Both the position numbers and the translations under genes were made by a program. The notes below the pieces were generated by a model. That model was not told the origin of the DNA. It saw only the letters and a list, made by a program, of their open reading frames with translations, and searched no databases. A DNA stretch of 64,000 nucleotides from Labrenzia sp. 011 (lineage in GTDB: Bacteria; Pseudomonadota; Alphaproteobacteria; Rhizobiales; Stappiaceae), in NCBI RefSeq assembly GCF_003075075.1, contig NZ_QCYM01000022.1, positions 1 to 64,000 on the forward strand, read 5' to 3'. Of the stretch, positions 25,980-33,745 are shown in pieces. How positions within the stretch are numbered: position 1 is the first letter of the stretch; the number at the start of each line of letters is the position of its first letter.

Positions 25980-26921
25980 TTAGTAGAGGACGTTCTGGAC
26001 GCTCGGCTGATCGATGTTGTCCTTGGTCGCCAGCACGACACCGGTGTCAATGAAGTTCGGCACCGTTTCGCCGTTGAGCAGTTTCAGAAGCGTCTGGACA
26101 CCGATTTCACCCATCTGGAACGATCCCTGGACGGCGGTTGCCGCCAGAGTTCCGTCGCGAACGAAATCCTGAAGGTCCGCGTTGCCGTCAAAACCGATCG
26201 CCGTGACCTTGCCAGCCTTGCCGGACTGAACCAGAGCCCGGCCCATGCCGATGGCCGTCGGTTCGTTGGCACCGAATATTCCGACGAGGTCCGGATTTGC
26301 GGCTAGGATATCGGTTGTCTGGTTCAGGGCCGTTGCCATCTGGGACTGGGAGTAATACGGGCCGACGATCTCGATCGTCGACTTGTCCTGGATCTGCTTC
26401 ACGAAGCAGCCGACGCGGCCGACTTCGGAGCCGACACCTGCGACATAGGACATCACGGCAACCTTGCCTTCACCGCCGACTTCGGAAATCATCTTGTCAG
26501 CCACGAGCTGGCCGGCGGCGCAATTGTCCGTCGACAGGAAGGCCTGGTAATACTCCTTGCCGTTTTCGGCGAGAGCGGAGTCGATGATGACGACAGGAAT
26601 TTCGGATTCATAGGCTTTCTTGACCGCCGGGATCAGCGCTTCCGGGTCGGACGGAGCAAGAACAATTCCCGACACGCCGCGATTGATCGCGTTTTCAACC
26701 AGGCTGACCTGATCGGCGACCGCCGATTCCGACGCCGGTCCGTTGAACGTCATCGTATGGTCCTTCTGACCTTCGATGGCCGCACTCGCCCCCTTGTTCA
26801 CGTTCTGCCAGAAGTTGGAATTGGTCGTCTTGACGATAACCGCGATTTCTCCGGCCTGCGCCGCCGCCGCTGACAGCACGAGCGCACTCGCCATCATTGC
26901 CGTTGTGAAAAGCTTCCTCAT
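25980..26921 (-). CDS. periplasmic sugar-binding protein (RbsB-like)
   Basis: About 313 residues. Signal peptide MRKLFTTAMMASALVLSAAA ends near AQA-GE. The mature protein starts EIAVIVKTTNSNFWQNVNKG, the usual first strand of type I periplasmic binding proteins, and has VIIDSAL and IGFDGN hinge strands. It delivers a monosaccharide to the permease. ATG 26921 is preferred because the five codons before it contain GGAGGAGAA, an ideal ribosome site. Followed by a strong hairpin. From context the ligand may be L-galactose or a related sugar, which is inference. Confidence 0.9.
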   Translation of the reverse strand: MRKLFTTAMMASALVLSAAAAQAGEIAVIVKTTNSNFWQNVNKGASAAIEGQKDHTMTFNGPASESAVADQVSLVENAINRGVSGIVLAPSDPEALIPAVKKAYESEIPVVIIDSALAENGKEYYQAFLSTDNCAAGQLVADKMISEVGGEGKVAVMSYVAGVGSEVGRVGCFVKQIQDKSTIEIVGPYYSQSQMATALNQTTDILAANPDLVGIFGANEPTAIGMGRALVQSGKAGKVTAIGFDGNADLQDFVRDGTLAATAVQGSFQMGEIGVQTLLKLLNGETVPNFIDTGVVLATKDNIDQPSVQNVLY

Positions 26922-26966
26922 TTCATTCTCCTCCATCTGAAGTTGCTCAGGTAAACGACCGGCTTT

Positions 26967-27989
26967 TCAGCGCCGGTTTCTGATCTGATCGACATAGACC
27001 GCCAGAATGACGATGACACCGATCACGATTTGCTGGACGAAGGCCGAGACACCGGCCATGTTGAGACCGTTCCGCAGAACGCCGATGATCGCCGCTCCGA
27101 TCATCGTTCCGGAGATATTGCCGACACCTCCCATGAGCGACGCTCCGCCTATGACGGCAGCCGCGATCGCGTCGAGTTCGTACATCACACCTTCATTGGG
27201 CTGGACCGTCACCAGGCGGGACATCAGCACGTTGCCCGCGAGCCCGGCCAGGGCGCCCGACAGTCCGTAAGCGAAGATCTTGGTGCGATCGACCAGAACT
27301 CCGGAGAGGCGGGCGGCCTCCTCGTTGGACCCGGTGGCATAGATATGCCGGCCGATCTGGCGGCGCCTCAGAAGGTAGGCGGCGGCAAGCGCCACGACCG
27401 CGAGAAGAATGACCGGATAGGGAATCCCCGGGAAAACGACCTTGGGAAAGATACCGCCGGTCTTCTCGACAATGCGGAACAGGGACCCATTGCCCAGCAG
27501 CCCGAAGCTCTCGCCCAGCCTCGAAATGGGGGCGGCTCCGGTCAGCTGCAGGGCAACCCCGCGCGCAATCAGCATCATCCCGAGCGTTGCCACGAAAGGC
27601 GTGATGCGCATCTTGGTGATGACAAAACCGTTGATGACCCCGCAGAACGCCCCGGCCATGACACCGATGGCCATTGCCGGCGCCACCGGGATGCCCGCCT
27701 TGACGCTCAGCCCGGTGATGGTTCCCGAAAGGGCCAGAACGGACCCGACACTGAGGTCGATGCCACCGGTGATGATGACCAGTGTCATTCCCACCCCGAG
27801 CAGACCGATAACGGAGGTCTGCAGCAGAACCGTCAAGCCGTTGTTGATCGAGAAAAAGGCCGCGTTTCCGAAGGAGAACGCGAAGATCAGCAGCGCAAGC
27901 GTCAGGAGTGCGGACAGCTTGTGAAACGAACTGTCGGAAAATTTGAGCGTCCAGGACGCTGGCACCGTCCCTCGATCAAGATCCGCCAT
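26967..27989 (-). CDS. sugar ABC transporter permease (RbsC-like)
   Basis: 340 residues with 8-10 hydrophobic segments, including GVGMTLVIITGGIDLSVGS, the hallmark of the ribose/xylose-type permease family, and GGASLMGGVGNISGTMIGA near the end. First gene of the minus-strand transport operon; two AT-rich palindromes lie in its promoter region opposite the GntR gene. Confidence 0.92.
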   Translation of the reverse strand: MADLDRGTVPASWTLKFSDSSFHKLSALLTLALLIFAFSFGNAAFFSINNGLTVLLQTSVIGLLGVGMTLVIITGGIDLSVGSVLALSGTITGLSVKAGIPVAPAMAIGVMAGAFCGVINGFVITKMRITPFVATLGMMLIARGVALQLTGAAPISRLGESFGLLGNGSLFRIVEKTGGIFPKVVFPGIPYPVILLAVVALAAAYLLRRRQIGRHIYATGSNEEAARLSGVLVDRTKIFAYGLSGALAGLAGNVLMSRLVTVQPNEGVMYELDAIAAAVIGGASLMGGVGNISGTMIGAAIIGVLRNGLNMAGVSAFVQQIVIGVIVILAVYVDQIRNRR

Positions 27990-28014
27990 AAAACCTCCCG
28001 GGCCGGATTTTGAG

Positions 28015-28027
28015 TTTAATTATTAAA
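28015..28027. promoter_or_regulatory. AT-rich palindrome, candidate GntR operator 1
   Basis: TTTAATTATTAAA is a perfect 13-base palindrome around one central T, 26 bases upstream of the permease start. It shares the TTAATTA core with the elements at 28069 and 31145, both also next to genes of this locus. Confidence 0.5.
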
Positions 28028-28068
28028 AACAATATGAGCGGAAGCGCCGCAGCCCGTCAACAGTTTTT

Positions 28069-28080
28069 TATTAATTAATA
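28069..28080. promoter_or_regulatory. AT-rich palindrome, candidate GntR operator 2
   Basis: TATTAATTAATA is a perfect 12-base palindrome, 48 bases before the GntR start in the divergent promoter region. It is the second copy of the TTAATTA core. Confidence 0.5.
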
Positions 28081-28127
28081 CAAATTACGGGAATTGTTCA
28101 GCGTTTTGGATATGTTAGGTTGCGGTC

Positions 28128-29030
28128 ATGGCAAGAACGGACGAACGATTCAGAAGCGCATACAACAGGCTGCTGGACATCTGCAGCAGCATGGATATCG
28201 GCGATCAGCTCCCCGCCGAAACCGTGCTGGCGGAGCGTATGGAAGTCAGCAGAACGATCGTGCGCAGCGCTCTTCAGAAACTGGACAGCGACAAACTCAT
28301 TCAATGGGAAGGCCGGAACAAGACGCTGGTGCGCAAGCCTCAGTCGAAACACCGGCTGGAAGCGGCTGAAAGTGCACTGTCCACCGAGGAACTGGAGCAC
28401 AGGTTCTTCGAGTGGATCCTGCGCTTCGACGTCCCGGCCGGGACATCTCTCAACGTGGCGCAACTGTCCCGCCAGTTCGGCGTTCCGGTTCACAATATCC
28501 AGGAGCTTCTGGCCGGATTGAGCCGTCTGGGTCTCGTGGAGCGGCGGCCCAGAGGCGGCTGGTCCCTGCTGGGCTTCACCTCCGAGTTCGCCGTAGAACT
28601 GTCCGAGTTCCGGATGCTCCTCGAGCTGAATGCGGTCAGACACCTGCTGACCCTGCCGCCCGAACACGAGATCTGGCAAAGACTCGAGGCATTGAAACGC
28701 GAACATGAGGAGCTGAAAGCGGTTCTCAAGGACCACTATCACGACTTTTCATTGCTCGACGAGAAGTTCCATTCGGCAATAAACAGCGTCGTCAGGAACC
28801 GGTTCGTCCTCGAGGCGCAGAAGCTCATCAAGCTGATCTTCAACTACCACTACATGTGGGACAAACGCGACGAGCTGGAACGCAATGCCGCCGCGATCGA
28901 CGAACATCTGGAATGGATCGACGCCATGCTCGCCCGCGACGAGGTTCAGTCGGAGGCCGCCGCACTCCGGCATCTCAGACGGTCCAAGGAAACGCTTCTG
29001 CAGTCCCTGCGCGTTCACAAATTCGCTTAG
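28128..29030 (+). CDS. GntR/FCD regulator with two winged-helix domains
   Basis: 300 residues. A first winged helix-turn-helix is at about 7-70 (LAERMEVSRTIVRSALQKLD). A second, equally recognisable one is at about 88-149 (LSRQFGVPVHNIQELLAGLS followed by the GLVERRPRGGW wing). An FCD-type helical ligand domain fills 155-300 (LLDEKFHSAINSVVRN). Normal FCD regulators have one DNA-binding domain and about 230 residues. It is divergent from the transport operon and its 3' end overlaps the AKR gene by four bases, so it probably controls both operons through the TTAATTA-core palindromes. Confidence 0.85.
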   Translation: MARTDERFRSAYNRLLDICSSMDIGDQLPAETVLAERMEVSRTIVRSALQKLDSDKLIQWEGRNKTLVRKPQSKHRLEAAESALSTEELEHRFFEWILRFDVPAGTSLNVAQLSRQFGVPVHNIQELLAGLSRLGLVERRPRGGWSLLGFTSEFAVELSEFRMLLELNAVRHLLTLPPEHEIWQRLEALKREHEELKAVLKDHYHDFSLLDEKFHSAINSVVRNRFVLEAQKLIKLIFNYHYMWDKRDELERNAAAIDEHLEWIDAMLARDEVQSEAAALRHLRRSKETLLQSLRVHKFA

Positions 29031-29998
29031 GCTGCAAACAGCGCAGAACAGTCCGCGGGCAGCTCCCGCGCCAGGGCATCGAGGTTCCGCCTCAGGGAGG
29101 AGACCTTGGAGGTGCCCAGAAGAACCGAGGCAACTCCGGGGTAACTGTGGGCGAAATGCAGGGCCGCGCTCGCAAGCGGAACGCCCATTGCATCCGTACG
29201 CGCCTTGAGAGCGCTCACCCTTGCCAGGATCTCTGTGGACGCCGGCGCATAGTCGAACCACGCCCCCTCCACCGGCCCGGTCGCCAGTATGCCGGAGTTG
29301 AATATGCCGCCAAGGACCAGGCTGGTCTGCCGGGACCGGCACAGCCCGACAAGCCCCTCTTCGGCTTCCCGGTCCAGCAAGGTCAGCCGCCCGGCGAGCA
29401 GGATGACGTCGAGATCGATTTCCCTCATCAGCTCCAGGCAGATCCGCGTTTCGTTCACCCCGACCCCGAAGGCCCGGATCCTGCCCTGGTCTTTCAGCCG
29501 CTGCAGACGGTCCAGGCCGGTCGACAGGAAGGCCTGCATATGTGTGGCGTTTGCTGCGCCGTGGGTATAGGTGCCGATATCGTGGACATAGACGATATCG
29601 GCATGACGCACCTGAAGCCGCTCGAAACTGCCTTCGAGCGAGGCTTCTATCCCGTCGCCCGAGTAGTCGTAATGGACGGCGTTGGGCAACGGATCGATGA
29701 AACCGTCCGCCTCCTTCAGCGCCGGCCCCGGCGACAGCACCCGGCCGACCTTGGTGGACAGGACAAAGTCGTCCCGGGTCTTCGTCTTCAGGAAGCGGCC
29801 GAGCCGTTCTTCCGACCGACCGCGGCCGTAGTGCGGAGCGGTGTCGAAATACCGGATATCCGCATCCCAGGCATATTGGAGAACCTCCGCGGCATCCGCC
29901 TCGGCAACCGCCCTCCCCATGTTTCCGAGGCCGGACGCGCCAAAGGAAACATCCGTTACCCGGAGATCCGTCTTGCCGATCTGCCGGAGCCTTCTCAT
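29027..29998 (-). CDS. aldo/keto reductase, L-galactose/L-fucose (D-threo-aldose) dehydrogenase-like
   Basis: 323 residues with the AKR tetrad: Asp52 and Tyr57 in YFDTAPHYGRGRSEERLG, Lys83 in LSTKVGR and His139 in IVYVHDIG. The sequence is of the D-threo-aldose 1-dehydrogenase group, which oxidises L-fucose, L-galactose or D-arabinose at C1 to the lactone. Together with the LgoD-like and tagaturonate-reductase genes, L-galactose is the best-fitting substrate. No lactonase gene is visible, so hydrolysis may be spontaneous or encoded elsewhere. The start overlaps the upstream gene's stop by four bases. Confidence 0.78.
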   Translation of the reverse strand: MRRLRQIGKTDLRVTDVSFGASGLGNMGRAVAEADAAEVLQYAWDADIRYFDTAPHYGRGRSEERLGRFLKTKTRDDFVLSTKVGRVLSPGPALKEADGFIDPLPNAVHYDYSGDGIEASLEGSFERLQVRHADIVYVHDIGTYTHGAANATHMQAFLSTGLDRLQRLKDQGRIRAFGVGVNETRICLELMREIDLDVILLAGRLTLLDREAEEGLVGLCRSRQTSLVLGGIFNSGILATGPVEGAWFDYAPASTEILARVSALKARTDAMGVPLASAALHFAHSYPGVASVLLGTSKVSSLRRNLDALARELPADCSALFAA

Positions 29999-31116
29999 GC
30001 GTCTGCCGCCCTGGTTGCCTGTACCGCCGCATCGAGCCGGGGCATTTCAAGCGCCGGATCGGCTTTGCGCGCCCAGGACAGGAAGGACGCAATCCGCCGG
30101 TCTGTTTTTTCGCGGTGATTTTGCGCGATATCCGCGAGCCTGTGATCCAGAAACGGGTTCTTGAACCTGTCGATTGTCGTCACGGCATAGCGTTCCGCCT
30201 CCTGTTTCCGCCCATGCGCCGCAAACCCGGGTATGACTTCCTTCCGGTAGAGATCGACAAGGTCGGGACCGAAATCTGGACTGTCCATCAACTCGCGAAC
30301 GAATTGCAGCGACGTGCGGCCCGCTGCCAGCCACCTGGCGACCAGATAGGTATGCCCGAGGTTGAGAATATAGAGTTTCAGGGTCTCGATCTGTTCCAGG
30401 TCTCCGACCACCTGCACGCTCGGATGCCTGCAGGGCAGGATGAGGCCGCGCTGATCCTCGATGGCCCACAGGGCATAGGGTTCGGCCACCGCACCGGCCG
30501 GCTCCAGCGGCTCCGAGACGATCCTGTCCACCAGGGAATTCACCCAGGTGACATGCGCGTCGAGCCATGCCGCGAATTCGGGCGGATAAAGCGCCGCAAT
30601 CGCCAGAACAAGCTCTTTCAGCACCTTGCCATTCTCGGGGATCAGCTCGGCCGGCATGACCTGCACCGGGCGTGCGCCGCGGCTGAACCTTTGAAACAGA
30701 AACCACGCCAGCTTCGCCGGATAGGACATGTCGATCGAAAATTCGGTGCTTTCGTCGGCGGCCCGGGACTGAAAACCCGCATCGGCCGTGTTGGAAAGAA
30801 TGATCCCGGCTTCTTCGGCCACGATTCTGGACACTTCGTCCAGATCGTCCGGCAGGGACAGCGCCCGCCGGATGCTGGTCACGGTCCTGCTCGTCTCCAC
30901 CAGGCTGCCGTTCTCGATGCCCTTGATCCGCACCTCGTATCCGTCCGGTTTCGCCAGCGCCTTCAGGCGCTGTGCCCGGGACGGATCACCGCTGGTTTGA
31001 ACGACGGCGATCGGCCCCACATCCTGCCCTTCGGCAATCGCCTCGGAGATGAAGAGGTCCACATGTGCCTGCAGGAAACGGCTCGTCCCGAATTGAATGA
31101 TCGGTGTCGTCGGCAT
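29995..31116 (-). CDS. tagaturonate reductase-like polyol dehydrogenase
   Basis: 373 residues of the mannitol-dehydrogenase family, UxaB branch. Blocks include IIQFGTSRFLQAH, ILSNTADAGFQ, AKLAWFLFQRF, PAELIPENGKVLKELV, the domain junction SLVDRIVSE, catalytic-region KLYILNLGHTYL and DRFKNPFLDH. It is shorter than E. coli UxaB (about 480). Expected reaction: D-tagaturonate to D-altronate with NADH. First of a two-gene minus-strand operon with the AKR. A promoter-proximal TTATAATTAA element suggests control by the GntR regulator. Confidence 0.75.
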   Translation of the reverse strand: MPTTPIIQFGTSRFLQAHVDLFISEAIAEGQDVGPIAVVQTSGDPSRAQRLKALAKPDGYEVRIKGIENGSLVETSRTVTSIRRALSLPDDLDEVSRIVAEEAGIILSNTADAGFQSRAADESTEFSIDMSYPAKLAWFLFQRFSRGARPVQVMPAELIPENGKVLKELVLAIAALYPPEFAAWLDAHVTWVNSLVDRIVSEPLEPAGAVAEPYALWAIEDQRGLILPCRHPSVQVVGDLEQIETLKLYILNLGHTYLVARWLAAGRTSLQFVRELMDSPDFGPDLVDLYRKEVIPGFAAHGRKQEAERYAVTTIDRFKNPFLDHRLADIAQNHREKTDRRIASFLSWARKADPALEMPRLDAAVQATRAADA

Positions 31117-31144
31117 GAATTCCTCCCTGGTGAATATTTGTTTG

Positions 31145-31154
31145 TTATAATTAA
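31145..31154. promoter_or_regulatory. candidate GntR operator 3
   Basis: TTATAATTAA (reverse complement TTAATTATAA) matches the TTAATTA core of the two palindromes at 28015 and 28069. It lies 29 bases upstream of the tagaturonate-reductase gene. Imperfectly symmetric. Confidence 0.4.
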
Positions 31155-31245
31155 GTACATTTCAAATCAAGCCGTTTTGCCGGACCTGCCGCAAGTTTCC
31201 TTCGGTGCCGGTCTCGTCGCACCAGGCGCCTTGCCCGATCAGACG

Positions 31246-31262
31246 GAACCGGGATCCGGTTC
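31246..31262 (-). terminator. hairpin after the PPC-domain gene
   Basis: GAACCGG-GAT-CCGGTTC is a perfect 7-bp stem with a three-base loop, 15 bases downstream of the PPC gene stop on the minus strand. No T-tract follows, so Rho assistance would be needed. Confidence 0.35.
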
Positions 31263-31277
31263 GCCCGGGAGGCCGCC

Positions 31278-32120
31278 TCAGCCGGCGACGAGAAGCAACT
31301 CGAAGGTGACGAGGATCGGCGCCTTGCCGGGCAGGATGGCGCCTTCGAAGAAGTTACCGGCCGGGTCGACGCAGAAGGTCGGCAGGAAGGGCCCCTTCGG
31401 TCCGCCGCCGCGGGCACCGTTCAGGAACAGGACTTCCGAAATCGGCGAGTCCATGGAAGGGCCCTCGCTGAAATCGGCCCCGATCAGACTGCCGATCCCA
31501 AGAACCACCGAATTGCCGAGCCCCAGTTCGCCGGAAAGTTCGGCAACCGCGGTCGGCAGGTCCTCATGGGGCGCAAGCGAGACAATGGCGGCATTTACGG
31601 CCCCGGTGTCTTTCAGCCTCCGGGGCCGGAAGAAGGAGAAATTCGTTTCCGCATCCGCCGTCACATCGAAGCAGCCCCCATCGAACCGGTACCCCCCGCC
31701 CGAATAACCCGCGCCGATCGTGACCTGATCAGGCAGAAGATGTCCGGCACGCCGGCCGTGTTGCGGATCCTCCCAGACGGCATGGCAATGGAGAAACCAG
31801 TCGCCGTTTCGCCTGCCGACGATCGCGGTCCCCTGGGTGACGATCGCCCGCTCCCCCGCATGGGTCTGGCTGTACCAGGCGACATGCTCCTCGTCCGGAG
31901 ACGTGTCCGGCATGACGAACTTGTATGGTCCCATGGTCAGCCCGTCGAGACGGACCACCGCGCCGTCGCAGCCGACGGTGTCCATTGTCCGGGCAATGGC
32001 ATCCATGAGCATTTCGTCCTTGCCAAGGCGGAAGGAAAGCGGCTCGGCAGCGCCCGTCACCACGTGCCGGCGCGGTACGGTCGGCGGACCTGGATGCCGG
32101 ATCAGGTGAGACCGGCTCAT
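31278..32120 (-). CDS. tandem PPC/DUF296 domain protein
   Basis: 280 residues with two PPC (DUF296) domains. The first (about 25-150) has the metal-type motif FLHCHAVW (His111, His113) and a later GHLLPDQVTIG (His127), with ALVTQG-like strands before it. The second (about 170-280) repeats the fold, including an AILPGKAPILVTFELLL end, but lacks the HxH motif, so it appears degenerate. Bacterial PPC proteins have no firmly established role; in plants the domain is part of AT-hook proteins. ATG 32120 overlaps the ligase stop (ATGA), so it is translationally coupled to the CoA ligase. Confidence 0.75.
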   Translation of the reverse strand: MSRSHLIRHPGPPTVPRRHVVTGAAEPLSFRLGKDEMLMDAIARTMDTVGCDGAVVRLDGLTMGPYKFVMPDTSPDEEHVAWYSQTHAGERAIVTQGTAIVGRRNGDWFLHCHAVWEDPQHGRRAGHLLPDQVTIGAGYSGGGYRFDGGCFDVTADAETNFSFFRPRRLKDTGAVNAAIVSLAPHEDLPTAVAELSGELGLGNSVVLGIGSLIGADFSEGPSMDSPISEVLFLNGARGGGPKGPFLPTFCVDPAGNFFEGAILPGKAPILVTFELLLVAG

Positions 32121-33745
32121 GAGGCATCCTCCGGCACGGGCATCAGCCCACGGGCGGTCAGCTCCTCGCGAATGAGCTTCTTCGTGATCTTGCCGTAACC
32201 GGTTTTCGGCATGTCGGACAGAAAGACGAAATGGGTCGGCAGCTTGTATTTCGCCAGCCGGCCGTGCAGCGTGGCCAGCAGCGACATCTCGTCCAGCGCC
32301 TGCCCCTCTTCGGCAACACAGACCGCAAGCCCGGTCTCGCCCCATTTCGGATGGGGAATGCCGAGCACCGCCACTTCCTTCAGTCCGGGATGGGTCAGGA
32401 GAAGCTCCTCCACCTCGCGCGGATAGACGTTGGAGCCGCCGGAGATATACATGTCCGATGCCCGCCCGGTGATATAGAGGTAGCCCTCCCCATCCATGTG
32501 ACCGAGATCCCCCGTGCGGAACCAGCCGTCGCGGAAGGCCTTCCTGTTGGCGTCCTCATCCCGATAATAGCCGGCACAGACGGCAGGACCGGTCACACAG
32601 ATCTCGCCGCTGGCCATGGGCGGCAGGGGCCTGCCGTCATCGTCCTGAATGCTGATCTGAAGCCCCGTGCGTTCAATGCCGCAGGTACCGACCCTGGCCT
32701 GCGGACCGTCTTCCAGATGATGATCGTGCCGCGGCAGCACGGTGATCGCCCCGGTGACTTCGCCCAGGCCGAAATACTGGACAAGAACGTACCCCAGTTT
32801 GCGCAGGGCGTGTTTCTGATCCTCCCGGTACATCGGCGCACCGGCATAGATGACATACCGCAGGCTGTCGTGGTCATGCTCGTCGACAGACGGGTGCTCG
32901 ACCAGCATCTTGACGATGGTCGGCACGGTGAACATGTTCGTCACCTTGTGACGCGCCACCAGCTCCCAGGCCACGGCCGGATCGAAACGGCCGGCCGGCA
33001 GCAGCACGCTGGCGGCGCCGGCGGCAAGCTGGGTCAGCTGATGCATTCCCGCGCCATGGGACAACGGCGCCACCACCAGGCTGACATCCTCCGGCGTCGT
33101 GGCCGGCATCAGGTCGTTGAGGTGATTGACGATGGTGAATGTCAGCTGTCCGTGTGTCAGAACCACAGCCTTGGGCCGTCCGGTGGAACCGGAGGTGAAG
33201 AACAGCCAGCAGGGCGCGTCGCGGTCGACATCCGCGTTGGGCATGTCCTTGCCGAGGTTCTTCGCAACCAGGGTCTCATAGGAGGGGCCGAAGTCCGCAT
33301 CGCCGATGACAACCACCCCCGCCATGTCCGGCAGGGCCGTGCGGCAGGCCGAGGCATGCGCCGGGAACCCCTGTTCGCAGAACATCATCGCCGCACCGGC
33401 CTTCTGCGCCAGATAGGCGACTTCATCCGCGCCCTGACGGAAATTGGACGGCACCCAGACCGCCCCCAGCCGGAAACAGGCCAGCATGATCTCGGTGATC
33501 TGGTTGTTGTTCGGCGACTGAACGAGCACCCGGTCCCCGTGGCCTATGCCGAAGTCCTCGCGCATGGCGATTGCCAGCGCCGACACGCGGGCATCCAGCT
33601 CCCGCCATGTCCAGCGGTCGTCACCCCAGATGATCGCCGGCCGGTCTGCAAGACGGCGCGCGTTCCGGGACAGGAAATGCGCGATATTCGATGTGCGGGT
33701 CGACCACGGAAGGGCCGTGTCGCGACTGGCGGTCTCGCCCCTCAT
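32117..33745 (-). CDS. AMP-forming acyl-CoA ligase
   Basis: 542 residues of the ANL superfamily. P-loop LFFTSGSTGRPKAV, the adenylate block YFGLGEVTGA, the GWFRTGDLG hinge region, GRASDMYISGGSNVYPREVEE and the catalytic Lys in TGYGKITKK are all present. It activates a carboxylic acid to its CoA thioester. Neighbouring thiolase, SDRs and TRAP importer suggest the acid is imported and its side chain shortened by a beta-oxidation-like route. Substrate not deducible. The start overlaps the thiolase stop by four bases. Confidence 0.92.
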   Translation of the reverse strand: MRGETASRDTALPWSTRTSNIAHFLSRNARRLADRPAIIWGDDRWTWRELDARVSALAIAMREDFGIGHGDRVLVQSPNNNQITEIMLACFRLGAVWVPSNFRQGADEVAYLAQKAGAAMMFCEQGFPAHASACRTALPDMAGVVVIGDADFGPSYETLVAKNLGKDMPNADVDRDAPCWLFFTSGSTGRPKAVVLTHGQLTFTIVNHLNDLMPATTPEDVSLVVAPLSHGAGMHQLTQLAAGAASVLLPAGRFDPAVAWELVARHKVTNMFTVPTIVKMLVEHPSVDEHDHDSLRYVIYAGAPMYREDQKHALRKLGYVLVQYFGLGEVTGAITVLPRHDHHLEDGPQARVGTCGIERTGLQISIQDDDGRPLPPMASGEICVTGPAVCAGYYRDEDANRKAFRDGWFRTGDLGHMDGEGYLYITGRASDMYISGGSNVYPREVEELLLTHPGLKEVAVLGIPHPKWGETGLAVCVAEEGQALDEMSLLATLHGRLAKYKLPTHFVFLSDMPKTGYGKITKKLIREELTARGLMPVPEDAS

